Assembly (NCBI RefSeq): GCF_003425685.1
Contig: NZ_QJKM01000014.1
Coordinates: 1 to 64,000, forward strand
Direction: 5' to 3'
Origin: Rhizobium terrae
GTDB lineage: Bacteria; Pseudomonadota; Alphaproteobacteria; Rhizobiales; Rhizobiaceae
Length of the DNA: 64,000 nt
The translations under genes were made by a program, and so were the position numbers. Positions 17,601 through 27,133 of the stretch are shown in pieces. Below the pieces are notes generated by a model. It saw only the letters and a list, made by a program, of their open reading frames with translations. It was not told where the DNA came from and searched no databases. Each line of letters begins with the position of its first letter. The first letter of the stretch is position 1.

Positions 17601-20600
17601 GGCGAGATGCTGGAATGCGGCCGCGTCCTGAGACGTGACGCCGAGATGGCGCATCTGCACCTGTGTGCGGGTCCAGGCCTGCGTCAGCTCGCCCTGGAAA
17701 GCGTCGGCGTGACGGTAGCGTTCGATCGCCGCGTCGAGGTCCTCGCGCTGGGCGGCAGCGATGGTCCAGAACACCACGCTGACCTTCTTGCCTGCCGGCA
17801 CGCGCACGACGCGGCGAAGCGACAGGACGGGATCGAGCGTGAAGCCGTCGGTGTTCGACAGCGTCGCGCCCGGATCGAAAGCGGCAGCTTCCGCAAGCGT
17901 GCGGCCGCGGCCGAGGAACTTGCGGCGATCCGTTTCATATTCGGTCGGCCGCGCCGAGCCGGCATTGTCTGCCGCCAGATGCGCGATCATCATATCGGGA
18001 TCGGTCGGGCTGCGCTTGTTGCGCCAGGCGCGGATCACGTCGCCGCGACGGCCGATCTCGGTCTTGACGAACATGCGCGCAAAGAGCGGATGCCCGCTGT
18101 CGTCCGCTTCGTTGGTCAGCACGGGTTCCATATAGGAGGTCACTTCGATGAAGCGGTCCTCGGTGCCCATGTTGAGCAGCGTCAGACGACGGCCTTCCGC
18201 ATCGTGCTCGCTCGCGACGATGACCTCGACCGTACTGGTCAGGTCGCCGATCGTCTTGTGGAATTCGGCCCGTTCGTCCGAAAAGATCGTCTTGGTTTTC
18301 TCGCCTTCGGCGCGGCGCGGCTCGGATGTCGCCGACCACCACTCACCGGTCGCGGTATCGCGCAGGAAAAGGAACTGGCCCCAGCGGTCTTCTGTCGGAT
18401 CCGCCTTCCAGCGCGCGACGCCGAGACCGTTCCAGCGGGAATAGCCCGTGCCGGCGGCGGTGAGCATGATCGAATAGTGGCCGTTCGATAGAAGAACGAG
18501 TTCGCGGTCCTTGGTCGCCGGGTTGTTGATGGTGCGGATTTCCGGCCGCAGCAATTCACCACCGCCCTTGCCGGGGGTTTCCTCGTGCTTGGCGCTCATC
18601 ACCGGGATGTCGCGCGGCGCCTTTTCCTGCAACAGCAGTTCCGCCGCCTCGATCACCGGATCGGAATGGAAGAGCTCACGCAGCAGGCCGTTCATGACGA
18701 CGTTGGCGATCGCCGCGATCGACATGCCGTGATGGTGGGCATAATAGTTGTAGACCACGGCGCAGCGCTTGCCTTCCGGCACGCGGGTCGGCGTGAAATC
18801 GACCGCATCATGGAAGCCGAACTGGCCGAGCGCGCCGAGCGAACGGAGTTCCGCAAGATTTTCCGCCGCCGAGATCGGATCGTACTGACTGGCGAGGATC
18901 GATGCATAGGGCGCAATGACGGCATTCTGGCCGAGACCGCGCTTCAGACCGAGCGTCGGCACCCCGAAATTGGTGTACTGGTAGTGCATCTGATGGTCGA
19001 GCGCGTTGAACGCAGCTTCCGAAATGCCCCAAGGCGTGCCGAGGCGGCGGCCGTGGTTCATCTGTTCCTGGACGATCAGGTTGTTGGTCTGGTTCAGGAT
19101 ACCGCCCTGACGCTCCTGCATGACGAGCGGCGGCATCAGGTATTCGAACATGGAACCCGACCAGGAGACCAGCGCGCCGCGCGCACCGATCGGCACGACC
19201 TGGCGGCCGAGCTTGTACCAGTGTTCCGTCGGCAGATCACCTTTTGCGATGCCGAAGAGGCTGGTGAGACGCGCTTCCGACGCCAGAAGGTCGTAGCAAG
19301 CCTCGTCGACTTCGTTGCTTTCGACGCGATAACCGATCGACAGGAGGCGTCGGTCCTTGCGGAACAGGAAGCTGAAATCCATCGAAAAGGCAAGATTGCG
19401 GGTCCGGTCGCGAAGCGCGCTGAGCCGCTCGCGCAGCGATTCGATATTGGCGTTGTCGAAAACGCTGTCGGAAATATGCGCCTCGCAGATCGCCACCAGC
19501 GATGCCGACCAGCGGGTCACTTCCTCGCTCTGCGCCGTTCGGACTTCCTGGTCGAGATTGATTGCCAGCTTCTGGATATCGCGGGCGAGGACGGCGAGAT
19601 TGATGATACGGATCGACGCGAATTCATGCTCGCGCTTGACGGCGGCCAGCGCGTTGCCGAAGCCGACGATGCGCTCTTCGAGACGGCGGCGCAGCGGACG
19701 GACGGTCTTGCGGTCATCCGGCAGGGCCTTGAGCGTTTCGGCGAGAATGCCGGAGACGTCGCCAATGCCGTCGAGATTGCCCTGCAGATGCGCGGAAGGC
19801 GCTTCCGCCCAGATGCGCAGGGCCGAAGAAATGGCGATCAGGTGGCCGGCGAAGTTGCCGCTGTCGACCGAGGAGACGTAACGCGGCACAAGCGGCTTCA
19901 TGGTATCGATATGATACCAGTTGAACATGTGCCCGCGGAACTTCTCGGCCCTTTCGACGGTCGAGATTGTCTGTTCGAGACGCTCGATCGTGTCGGTGAA
20001 GCTGATCCAGCCGAAATGGCGCGCCGAGATCGTCGAGAGCAGGTAGACGCCGATATTGGTCGGCGACGTCCGCTTGGCGACCGACGGGTTCGGCTTTTCC
20101 TGGAAATTGTCCGGCGGCAGGTAATTCAGTTCGGCCGTCACGAAGGTCTCGAAATAGCGCCAGGTGCGGCGCGCGATCTTGCGCATCTCGACGGAAACCG
20201 GTTCCGGCACGAACAGGCGGTCCTCGGTTTCGGCCGACTGGCTGACATACCAGGCGACGAGCGGCGAGAAGATCCAGAGCACGGCGAACGGAATGCCGAC
20301 GAGGAAGGCGTTGTCGCCGGGCAGCGCGGACAGGATGATGCTGAGCACCGCGATTGCCGGCGCATGCCACATCGCGCGGTAATAGTCCTGGGGACTGCCC
20401 TGCGCGTTCGACTGGATCGATGCGGCCGTGCGCCATTCCAGCATCAGCTTGCGGCTGAAGAACAGGCGATAGAACGAACGGGCGATCGCATCCGTCATGA
20501 TGCAGGCGGCGTCGGCGATGAAGACGATGCGGAGCGCGACCTGCGCATTGGCCGAACGGATATCCGACCAGACGGAATAGAAATGCGCCCGCGGCACGAT

Positions 20601-23171
20601 GTCGGTGGAATGCGGCAGGAGACCGGTGATGAGGCCGATCGTCGGCGCGACGAACAGCGAGAAGATCAGCAGGATCTGCCAGATCAGCGCGCCGAGCGGA
20701 TCCATGAAATACCAACCGAGTACCGATGCGAAGAACCAGGCGATCGGCGTGAGCGACCGGCGCAGGTTGTCGAACATCTTCCAGCGGCCGAGCGCCGTGA
20801 CCCCGCGTTTCGGGTCCATGATATAAGGCAGGAGCTGCCAGTCGCCGCGGGCCCAGCGATGCTGGCGCGAAACTTCGACCTCGTAGCGGGTCGGGAAGTC
20901 CTCGACCAGTTCCACGTCGGTGACGAGCGCGCAGCGCGCGAACGAACCTTCGAGCAGGTCGTGCGACAGAACCGAATTCTCCTCGATCCGGCCCTTCAGC
21001 GAGGCTTCGAACGCATCGACATGGTAAAGGCCCTTGCCGGTGAAGCTACCTTCGCCGGTCAGGTCCTGATAGACGTCGGATACCGTGAAGACGTAAGGAT
21101 CGAGGCCGCGGCCGACCGAGAAGACGCGCTGGAAAACCGAGGCTTCCTTGCCGGTCGTCAGCGACGGCGTGACGCGCGGCTGCATCAGGCCGTACCCATG
21201 GACGACCCGGTTGGTCTCGGGATCGAGCACCGGCTGGTTGATCGGATGATGCATCTTGCCGACGAGCTTGGTGACGGCTTCGCGCATCAGACGCGTATCG
21301 GCGTCGAGCGTCATGACATATTGCACGCCCTGCGGCACCATGTTGGCGCCCGAGAGATAGGTTGTGTCCTGATCGCCGCGCAGCAGCATGTTGAGTTCAT
21401 GCAGTTTGCCGCGCTTGCGCTCCCAACCCATCCACGCGCCTTCGTTCGGGTTGAACAGGCGGCGGCGGTGCAGCAGGTAGAAACGGGTCCGGCCGTCCTC
21501 GTCATATTTCGCATTCAGTGCCGCGATTTCGCGCTTGGCATAGTCGAGGATTTCGAGGTCCGCTTCGGTTTCCTCGAACTTGCTGTCGCGCCAGTCGCTG
21601 AGTAGCGAGAAATAGATTTCACCATGCGGATTGGCGAGATAATGGACTTCGAGATTGCGGACGAGTTCATCGACCGTATCACGGTCGGTAATGAGGCAGG
21701 GTACGGCAACGAGCGTCTTTGCCTCGTCCGGAATACCTTCCTTGAACTCGTAGCCCACCAGCCGCGCCGGACGGACCACATAGGTCACCAGCGTGTTGAA
21801 CAGCCCCGTTGCGCCTTCGGAAGCCGGCAAGGCGAACATCAGCAGGAAGAAGACGACGACCGGCAGCGGAATATCCGCCTGTACCAGGAAATAGCCGGTG
21901 ATCGCGAGCACGACCAGGGTAATGAAAATGACAGGGCCCGCGATGGCGAACCAGTTCAGCTTGCGGACCATCCGCACGAACTGCTGCACCATGAGCGGAT
22001 TGTAGCCGACGGCGGCTTCCAACTCGCGGCGGCGACGGCCGACGACGAACGCTCCGACATTGGTTTCGCGTGGATCGGCATTTTCTTCCGCCGCGGCTTT
22101 TTCGGCGAGTCGAATCGCGATTTCCGCAATCTCGGCTTCGCTCTTACGAGAGCGACGGGCGATCTGTTCGATGCGATTGCGGTAGCTGTTGCGCGAACCG
22201 AAATCGAGCGCCTCGTAATCCGTGCGCTCGCGGAAGAGCTTGTCGATCTGCGAGACGTCCTCGAACCAGACGCTCCATTCGGTATCGTCGATTTCGCGCA
22301 GGCTCTTGATGATGTTGCCCATCGTCACGTTGCCGGACGAAAGACGATTCTGCTCGGCCTGCATCACCTCTTCGACGGTGGTGCCGGCCTCTTCGAGACG
22401 CTTTTCCAGCCAGGCGACGGCGAAACCGGTGTTCTGGGAGGCGTTGCGCAGACGATAGAGGAACTGTGCCGTGAACGTATTGTCGCTCGTCAGGTCCTCG
22501 ATGCCCTTGAGCAAACCCGCGCTCTGTTCCTCGCTATTCAGCCGGATGATTTCATCGGCCGTCTCGTTGGCGCGGCGGCGCATGTTGCGCGAACGGTCGA
22601 CGCGGGTGGCGATGCGGCGCAGGTTCTCGATCAGCACGAAACGGATGAAGGACGGCAGCGCCCAGATTTCGCCGATTTCCAGCGGCTCGGTTTCCTGGAA
22701 ACCCTCGACCATCGCCGCCAGCCCGTCGCGATTGAGACTGCTGTGGGTATGGGCGACATAAAGCCAGGCAAGCACCAGCACGCGCGGCATTTCCTGGCCG
22801 CCGACGGTCGCCGTCCTGAGCTGCTTGAAGAACTTCTTCGGGAAGTCGCGGCGGACTTCCTGGATCGCCTCTTCGACGATGTAATAGTTGTCGAGCAGCC
22901 ATTCCGCCGCCGGCGTGATCGAGGCGCCCGCGTCGACATCGACCGACGTCGCCCGGTAGACGCGGAAAATTTCCTGCTCGTTTTCCTTGTGACGCTTGAA
23001 GAATTCGAAATCCACGACGCCCGGCAGGCTGGATGCGCCCTCCCTGCCCAGCTTCTCGCCGCATTCCCTCAAGGCGTCGATATTGAAATAGGTCGCGCGG
23101 ATCGAATCGTTGTGATCGATCTGCTTGGCTTCGGTTTCGCGCGGGGAAGCTGACGGGTTATTAAGGGACAT
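14670..23171 (-). CDS. ndvB: Cyclic beta-1,2-glucan synthase
   Basis: NdvB (ChvB/Cgs) is a giant inner-membrane enzyme that builds beta-1,2-glucan on itself from UDP-glucose, controls chain length by phosphorolysis, and releases cyclic glucan for export by NdvA. The 2833 residues match the family length. In order: an N-terminal soluble part, two hydrophobic segments near 425-470, a GT2-like glycosyltransferase region with LDADTR (about 620) and QHRWARGDWQLL (about 770), further helices (about 790-1000), a long linker region, and a C-terminal GH94 phosphorylase-like domain with GGDWNDGMNRVG (about 2520). I chose ATG 23171 (MSLNNPSASPRE). No frameshift is apparent. Confidence 0.97.
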   Translation of the reverse strand: MSLNNPSASPRETEAKQIDHNDSIRATYFNIDALRECGEKLGREGASSLPGVVDFEFFKRHKENEQEIFRVYRATSVDVDAGASITPAAEWLLDNYYIVEEAIQEVRRDFPKKFFKQLRTATVGGQEMPRVLVLAWLYVAHTHSSLNRDGLAAMVEGFQETEPLEIGEIWALPSFIRFVLIENLRRIATRVDRSRNMRRRANETADEIIRLNSEEQSAGLLKGIEDLTSDNTFTAQFLYRLRNASQNTGFAVAWLEKRLEEAGTTVEEVMQAEQNRLSSGNVTMGNIIKSLREIDDTEWSVWFEDVSQIDKLFRERTDYEALDFGSRNSYRNRIEQIARRSRKSEAEIAEIAIRLAEKAAAEENADPRETNVGAFVVGRRRRELEAAVGYNPLMVQQFVRMVRKLNWFAIAGPVIFITLVVLAITGYFLVQADIPLPVVVFFLLMFALPASEGATGLFNTLVTYVVRPARLVGYEFKEGIPDEAKTLVAVPCLITDRDTVDELVRNLEVHYLANPHGEIYFSLLSDWRDSKFEETEADLEILDYAKREIAALNAKYDEDGRTRFYLLHRRRLFNPNEGAWMGWERKRGKLHELNMLLRGDQDTTYLSGANMVPQGVQYVMTLDADTRLMREAVTKLVGKMHHPINQPVLDPETNRVVHGYGLMQPRVTPSLTTGKEASVFQRVFSVGRGLDPYVFTVSDVYQDLTGEGSFTGKGLYHVDAFEASLKGRIEENSVLSHDLLEGSFARCALVTDVELVEDFPTRYEVEVSRQHRWARGDWQLLPYIMDPKRGVTALGRWKMFDNLRRSLTPIAWFFASVLGWYFMDPLGALIWQILLIFSLFVAPTIGLITGLLPHSTDIVPRAHFYSVWSDIRSANAQVALRIVFIADAACIMTDAIARSFYRLFFSRKLMLEWRTAASIQSNAQGSPQDYYRAMWHAPAIAVLSIILSALPGDNAFLVGIPFAVLWIFSPLVAWYVSQSAETEDRLFVPEPVSVEMRKIARRTWRYFETFVTAELNYLPPDNFQEKPNPSVAKRTSPTNIGVYLLSTISARHFGWISFTDTIERLEQTISTVERAEKFRGHMFNWYHIDTMKPLVPRYVSSVDSGNFAGHLIAISSALRIWAEAPSAHLQGNLDGIGDVSGILAETLKALPDDRKTVRPLRRRLEERIVGFGNALAAVKREHEFASIRIINLAVLARDIQKLAINLDQEVRTAQSEEVTRWSASLVAICEAHISDSVFDNANIESLRERLSALRDRTRNLAFSMDFSFLFRKDRRLLSIGYRVESNEVDEACYDLLASEARLTSLFGIAKGDLPTEHWYKLGRQVVPIGARGALVSWSGSMFEYLMPPLVMQERQGGILNQTNNLIVQEQMNHGRRLGTPWGISEAAFNALDHQMHYQYTNFGVPTLGLKRGLGQNAVIAPYASILASQYDPISAAENLAELRSLGALGQFGFHDAVDFTPTRVPEGKRCAVVYNYYAHHHGMSIAAIANVVMNGLLRELFHSDPVIEAAELLLQEKAPRDIPVMSAKHEETPGKGGGELLRPEIRTINNPATKDRELVLLSNGHYSIMLTAAGTGYSRWNGLGVARWKADPTEDRWGQFLFLRDTATGEWWSATSEPRRAEGEKTKTIFSDERAEFHKTIGDLTSTVEVIVASEHDAEGRRLTLLNMGTEDRFIEVTSYMEPVLTNEADDSGHPLFARMFVKTEIGRRGDVIRAWRNKRSPTDPDMMIAHLAADNAGSARPTEYETDRRKFLGRGRTLAEAAAFDPGATLSNTDGFTLDPVLSLRRVVRVPAGKKVSVVFWTIAAAQREDLDAAIERYRHADAFQGELTQAWTRTQVQMRHLGVTSQDAAAFQHLARYLVYPDMQLRADQATLNASMQQQSGLWPSGVSGDLPIFTLRLNDENDLTVAKEAMGAQEYLRSRGVASDLIILNERIAEDTQDLQQAIEHMATNARRTGQAEGQRQHVFLLRREIMGDAAAEGMIAASRVVLHARNGRIIDQLNRTATIFAPPEDREIEVDRRPLLNGDIFQVPAVTETRGDLEFWNGFGGFSAEGNEYVVRLHGGQATPHPWINVISNDKFGFHVSAEGAGFTWAKNSRDYQLTQWTNDLVLNRPSEGFYVADRDSGAVMTPIAALSRKPEVKFEARHGLGYSVFSSEENGLKLKMTQTVDRNRPAKLSHILLHNGGSETRRLRVYGYAEWLLGGNAARTVPFILSSRDEETGALYATNPFSIDYRRFAFMAMKEQPVGFTVSRREFIGRFGSIQTPAAVTAASDLSGSLDLDGDPCAALLYDIELAPGEEKTVTFYMGDGETRQEAEALVAQLRTEEFEPILAENKAFWTGFTGRLKISTPDKSLNNMVNYWLPYQALACRIMARSAFYQASGAFGFRDQLQDTLAFLVHEPSLARAQIINATSRQFKEGDVLHWWLPGTGAGVRTQISDDVVWLAYAMHQYVSVTGDGTLLDEELPFIEGPALEKHKHDAFIQPTVSAETGTLYEHAARALDLAIARTGDKGLPLILGGDWNDGMNRVGVGHRGMSVWLGWFLGAALQNFIPYAEARKDRKRVQRWADHIESLKQALEKAGWDGTYYRRGYFDDGSPLGSASSDECRIDSLGQTWSVLSGMGDPERARQSMDAVMEKLVDENAGIIRLFTPPFENTRRDPGYIKAYPPGVRENGGQYTHAAIWVVMALAALKRGDDAWKCFQILNPINHALNREAAETYRVEPYVVAADVYGAGDYQGRGGWTWYTGSAGWLYRAAIEGILGIRRQGDKLHVNPSLPSDWDGFSADLTLDGVVHKIVVEGGKVTVDGKAADKNGEFVVASAAAKRLPEPANN

Positions 23172-23600
23172 GGACACGCTTCTGGTGAAAATCTCGGGGT
23201 TTTGTCGGCCTCGCCTTACTCGGCCTGCCTCGTCGGCGCCAGTCATCATTTGAAATATGGTGACCGCACCTCAAGACAAATCCATGAAGAGGGAAATAGA
23301 GAGCGCCTCGGATATGGCAAATGACCGAACGGAATCTATTTCCCGCCTTCGCGGATTGACGCATCCTACGCCTCTAAGCAGACCTGCCTGAATGGAACCT
23401 GAACAGAAGCAGGCCCTTGATAAAACGATTGAATTCCAGCTTCCGGTCTGGCGTGGACTTTCGCCATCCGGGATCGTTCCGCAGCTGGACTTCTAACGAA
23501 GACGGGTTACTTCGCCGGCCGGTGCTGCTATTCATGCCACCGACGGCAGGCGGGCACGGCGCCTGCCGATAACCCAATCGATTTTTCGGTGTTTCAAGCG
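23172..23600. other. Divergent intergenic region, ndvB / M20 hydrolase
   Basis: These 430 bases must hold the promoters of ndvB (minus) and of the M20-family gene (plus). I see no gene remnant, no strong hairpin and no confident -35/-10 pair. One 34-codon frame (23392-23496) lacks a ribosome-binding site and is not called. Confidence 0.5.
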
Positions 23601-24764
23601 ATGACGATCCAGTTTTCCAACTACATGGCAGAAGTCGTGGCCACACGCCGCTACCTTCATCAGCATCCCGAACTCGGCCTTTCCGAATTCAACACTTCGG
23701 ATTTCATCGCCCGGCAGCTTGGCGACTTCGGTTATGAAGTGACCCGCGGCCTCGGCCAGACCGGCCTGGTGGCGACGCTGAAGAACGGCACGGGCAGCCG
23801 CTCGATCGGCATTCGAGCCGACATCGACGCGCTGCCGATCGAGGAGGAGACCGGCGCGGAATATGCCAGCCGGAACAAGGGCTTGATGCATGCATGCGGC
23901 CATGACGGCCACACCGCCATGCTGCTCGGCGCTGCCAAGATCCTGGCCGAGCGCAGGAATTTCGACGGCACGATCCACCTCATCTTCCAGCCGGCCGAGG
24001 AAAACTTCGGCGGCGCGAAGCTGATGATCGACGACGGCCTCTTCGAGCGCTTCCCCTGCGATGCGGTTTTCGGCCTGCATAACGACCCGAGCCTCCCCTT
24101 CGGCCAGATCGGCGTCAAGGAAGGCCCGATGATGGCAGCGGTCGACGAATGCCGCATTACCGTCAACGGCCACGGCGGACACGGTGCCGAACCGCAGGGC
24201 GCATCGGACCCGATCGTCTGCGGTGCGAGCATCATCATGGTGCTGCAGACCGTCGCCTCGCGCAACATTCATCCGCTTGATGCCTGCGTGGTCACCGTCG
24301 GCGCCTTCCACAGCGGCACCGTCAGCAACATCATCCCCGAACGCTCCGAAATGATCCTGACCATCCGCTCCTTCGATCCGGACGTCCGCGACGAACTGGA
24401 ACGCCGCATTCGCATGATCGCCGAGGGCCAGGCAGCGAGCTACGGCATGAGCGTCACGATCGACTACAAGCGCGGCTACGAGGCGACGGTCAACCATAAG
24501 GCCGAGACCGATTTCGTCCGCGACCTTGCCCGCCGCACGCTCGGCGAGGACAAGGTCGTCGATCTGCCGCGCCCGTCGATGGGCAGCGAGGATTTCGCCT
24601 TCATGCTGGCGGAACGCCCAGGCACCTATTTCCTGCTCGGCACCAAGCGGACCGACGACGATCCGCCTCTGCATCATCCACGTTTCGATTTCAACGACGA
24701 CGCGCTGCCGATCGGCGCGACCTTCTGGGTTGAGCTGGCCGAAGCCTATTTACCTGCGAAATAA
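23601..24764 (+). CDS. M20-family amidohydrolase (hippurate/N-acyl amino acid hydrolase type)
   Basis: The 387-residue metalloenzyme belongs to the M20D aminoacylase/carboxypeptidase group that hydrolyses N-acyl amino acids or similar amides in the cytosol. Visible motifs are RRYLHQHPELG, the metal-site ADIDALPI and HACGHDGHTAMLLG, the bridging pair PAEE, the dimerisation-domain HGGHGAEP, and SMGSEDFA near the C-terminus. ATG 23601 (MTIQFSNY) gives the usual N-terminus; a GTG 12 bases upstream is also in frame. A strong hairpin follows the stop, so it is likely a single-gene unit. Confidence 0.9.
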   Translation: MTIQFSNYMAEVVATRRYLHQHPELGLSEFNTSDFIARQLGDFGYEVTRGLGQTGLVATLKNGTGSRSIGIRADIDALPIEEETGAEYASRNKGLMHACGHDGHTAMLLGAAKILAERRNFDGTIHLIFQPAEENFGGAKLMIDDGLFERFPCDAVFGLHNDPSLPFGQIGVKEGPMMAAVDECRITVNGHGGHGAEPQGASDPIVCGASIIMVLQTVASRNIHPLDACVVTVGAFHSGTVSNIIPERSEMILTIRSFDPDVRDELERRIRMIAEGQAASYGMSVTIDYKRGYEATVNHKAETDFVRDLARRTLGEDKVVDLPRPSMGSEDFAFMLAERPGTYFLLGTKRTDDDPPLHHPRFDFNDDALPIGATFWVELAEAYLPAK

Positions 24765-24789
24765 TCTCGCAGCCGCTGCTCTGAAAACG

Positions 24790-24824
24790 AAACACCTCCC
24801 GGGCGGTCGCGCGGGAGGTGTTTT
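24790..24824. terminator. Bidirectional terminator after the M20 gene
   Basis: AAACACCTCCCG and CGGGAGGTGTTT form a perfect 12-bp stem with a loop of about ten bases, followed by TTTT on the plus strand and preceded by A residues, which serve as T on the minus strand. It can close both the M20 gene and the small convergent gene at 24850-24990. Confidence 0.85.
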
Positions 24825-24849
24825 CCGTCCGGGGAGGACCGGAAGAGGC

Positions 24850-24990
24850 TTACGGAAAAACGCCAAGCGTCACGGCACCGACAAAAACGAAGGCGGCTGC
24901 GACGAGAGCCGTATTGATTGCCCATTGCCACTTGCTGGCAAAGGTAACGCGAACAGGGAAAGACCGTGTCTGATGCTCGATGTGCTGCAT
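24850..24990 (-). CDS. 46-residue small membrane protein
   Basis: ATG 24990 follows GGGAGA with a five-base spacer, a strong ribosome-binding site. The product begins MQHIEHQTRSFPVRVTFAS, followed by KWQWAINTALVAAAFVFV and GAVTLGVFP: a short polar/basic N-terminus and one transmembrane helix (about 24-44) near the C-terminus. A perfect terminator lies 25 bases past the stop. I recognise no family. Start signal, hydrophobic design and terminator together make a real gene likely. It could be a stress or transporter-associated small protein, which is inference only. Confidence 0.65.
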   Translation of the reverse strand: MQHIEHQTRSFPVRVTFASKWQWAINTALVAAAFVFVGAVTLGVFP

Positions 24991-25169
24991 GGATGTCTCC
25001 CGGGTTCTGGATCCGCTCTTCCCGAGCGTCTCCTTACCTTATCTTATCTCTAGTAACCCGATAGAGATAACGTTCCTCGCGGCAGGACGTTCCGTAGAAA
25101 ATCCTTTTTTCTTAACGGCGCCTCTCCGCAATTAACGGTTTATTATGCCCTTCCCGTACGTAAGGGGGG

Positions 25170-26144
25170 TCAAGCGGGAAATTTGTCGAGCGCCAGCCTG
25201 AAGACTTCGGCGTCGATATTTCCGCCCGAGCAGACGGCAATCACCGTGCCGCCGAGGCTTTCTCCATGAAAGATGGCCGCCGCCAATGCTACGGCGCCGC
25301 CAGGCTCCACGACGATCTTCAACCTGTTGAAGGCAAGCGCCACCGCGTGCAGCGCTTCGTCTTCGGTCACCACCAGCCCCGGCCCGCAAAGCCGCGAGAC
25401 GATCGGGAAGGTGATGTTGCCGGGCTGAGGCGTGATGATCGCATCGCAGAGCGAGCCGGACTGCGTCGCGTTGCGCTCGATCTTGCCGGAAGCGAGCGAG
25501 CGGGCCGTGTCGTCGAAACCTTCGGGTTCCGCCGGGTGGACGACAAAGCCCGGAGCCTTGGCCGCCAGCGCCAGGGCGACGCCGGAAATGAAACCGCCGC
25601 CGCCGGTCGGCACGATCACGTCGGCCTTTTCGATACCCTCTTCCCTGGCCTGCTCGGCAATTTCCAGGCCGGTCGTGCCCTGGCCGGCAATGACCAGCGG
25701 CTCGTCGAACGGCTTGACGAGCGTCAGGCCGCGCTCCTTGGAAAGACGTGCGCCGATTTCATCCCGGTCCTCGTTGGCGCGGTCGTAAAGCACCACCTCG
25801 GCGCCATAGGCACGGGTGTTTTCGATTTTGATGCGCGGCGCGTCGGACGGCATGATGATGACGCTCGGAATGCCGTGAAGTTTTGCCGCGAGTGCTACGC
25901 CCTGCGCATGGTTGCCCGACGAGAAGGCGATCACGCCCTTGGCCCGCACCTCCGGCGCAAGCGCAGAGATCGCCGACCAGGCACCGCGAAATTTGAACGA
26001 ACCCGTGTGCTGCAGGCATTCCGGCTTCACGAAAATGCGCCGGCCGGCAATCTCGTCGAGGAACGGGGAAGAAAGCAGCGGGGTGCGGCGCGCATGTCCA
26101 TCGAGGCGGACGCGGGCGGCTTCGATCATGGCGATATCGGTCAT
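25170..26144 (-). CDS. Threonine/serine dehydratase-like PLP enzyme
   Basis: The 324-residue fold-type II PLP enzyme matches catabolic threonine/serine dehydratases and serine racemases in length: there is no ACT regulatory domain as in biosynthetic IlvA. The PLP lysine is in HTGSFKFRGA (about 55); SSGNHAQG binds the substrate carboxylate and GGGGFISG the cofactor phosphate, with SGGN near the C-terminus. It probably deaminates serine or threonine to the 2-keto acid in the cytosol. ATG 26144 (MTDIAMIEAAR) has GGAA about ten bases upstream. Beta-hydroxyaspartate dehydratase is an alternative function in this subfamily. Confidence 0.88.
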   Translation of the reverse strand: MTDIAMIEAARVRLDGHARRTPLLSSPFLDEIAGRRIFVKPECLQHTGSFKFRGAWSAISALAPEVRAKGVIAFSSGNHAQGVALAAKLHGIPSVIIMPSDAPRIKIENTRAYGAEVVLYDRANEDRDEIGARLSKERGLTLVKPFDEPLVIAGQGTTGLEIAEQAREEGIEKADVIVPTGGGGFISGVALALAAKAPGFVVHPAEPEGFDDTARSLASGKIERNATQSGSLCDAIITPQPGNITFPIVSRLCGPGLVVTEDEALHAVALAFNRLKIVVEPGGAVALAAAIFHGESLGGTVIAVCSGGNIDAEVFRLALDKFPA

Positions 26145-26230
26145 CGGGAATTCCGTCTCCGGGAAGGGATAGGGGAGGTAAATGCCCACCCTATCGGCGG
26201 TTTTCGCCTCGGTAAAGCACCGGAAACACC

Positions 26231-27064
26231 TCAGCCCATCCCGGTGTCCTGCGTGGCCCGAAGCATGCCCAGCCTGACGACGGTCTTGATCGGCAGATGG
26301 TCGGAGGCGAGCCGGGCGAGCGGCGTATCGTGGGTCGTGACGGTGTCGATGAGGCCCGGCCGGTTCGCCATGATGCGGTCGAGCGCGAGCACCGGCAGGC
26401 GCGAGGGAAAGCTAGGCACCGCCGCCGGCAGGCCGAAGACCGGCGCGAGCGTGTTGAGGGAAGAGCGGTCGCCGAGACGCCATTCGTTCAGATCCCCCAT
26501 CAGCACGGTCGGCTGCTCGTCCCGCGAACGCAGGATGTCGAGGATCATGCGCGCCTGCTGGTGCCGCGAACGGTTGAGCAAGCCGAGATGCGCGGCGATG
26601 ATGCGGAACGCGCTGCCATCCTTGAATTCGAGTTCGGTCATCAGCGCGCCGCGCGGTTCGAGCCCCGGCAGCTTCATCTGATGCACGTCGCGCACGAGCC
26701 CTTCGCGGAAGAAGATGACATTGCCATGCCAGCCATGCGCCTTGGCGACCCCCGAGACTGGCACCGGCAAAAGGCCTGTTTCGCGCTCCATCCAGGCAAG
26801 GTCCAGCAGTCCGCGCCGCTCCCCGAACCGCGTATCCGCCTCCTGCAGGGCGATCACATCCGCGCCGATCTCGCGGATGACATGGCTTGTCCGCGCCGGA
26901 TCGAACTTGCCGTCGATGCCCACGCATTTGTGCACGTTGTAGGATGCGATCAGCATGCCCTCGGCCGGGTCATGCGGTGCATGCGCCCCGGCGCCCCGGT
27001 TCTTGCGGGCGCGGATCGAGGCCAGAATGCTTGCCGGAAGATTGTTGGAGCGTTTTTCCCGCAT
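26231..27064 (-). CDS. Endonuclease/exonuclease/phosphatase (EEP) family protein
   Basis: About 277 residues with the EEP fold: ASYNVHKCVGIDGKFDP at the start of the domain, the metal-site Glu in ALQEADTRF, HLGLLNRSR, the catalytic MGDLNEW, and the terminal SDHLPI. Such Mg-dependent enzymes cleave phosphodiesters in nucleic acids or lipids. It lies 70 bases downstream of a phospholipase-D-type gene, a pairing seen with E. coli ybhP-clsB, which suggests a phospholipid-related role. The start is uncertain: ATG 27064 or GTG 27091, neither with a good ribosome-binding site. Confidence 0.82.
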   Translation of the reverse strand: MREKRSNNLPASILASIRARKNRGAGAHAPHDPAEGMLIASYNVHKCVGIDGKFDPARTSHVIREIGADVIALQEADTRFGERRGLLDLAWMERETGLLPVPVSGVAKAHGWHGNVIFFREGLVRDVHQMKLPGLEPRGALMTELEFKDGSAFRIIAAHLGLLNRSRHQQARMILDILRSRDEQPTVLMGDLNEWRLGDRSSLNTLAPVFGLPAAVPSFPSRLPVLALDRIMANRPGLIDTVTTHDTPLARLASDHLPIKTVVRLGMLRATQDTGMG

Positions 27065-27133
27065 GGTCGGAGAGGCTGTTCGCAGATGCACAAATTATAA
27101 GGCATTCTACCCGCATATCCAGCAATTCCGAGG

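Noticed and set aside
18585..21605. A 1006-codon frame opposite ndvB, with similar long frames at 14787-16598, 16623-18491 and 21624-23153
   Set aside because: Same shadow character: low-complexity composition, no motifs, and full overlap with the clearly real ndvB.
23392..23496. A 34-codon frame starting ATG in the ndvB upstream region
   Set aside because: No ribosome-binding site and no hydrophobic or domain features; likely chance.
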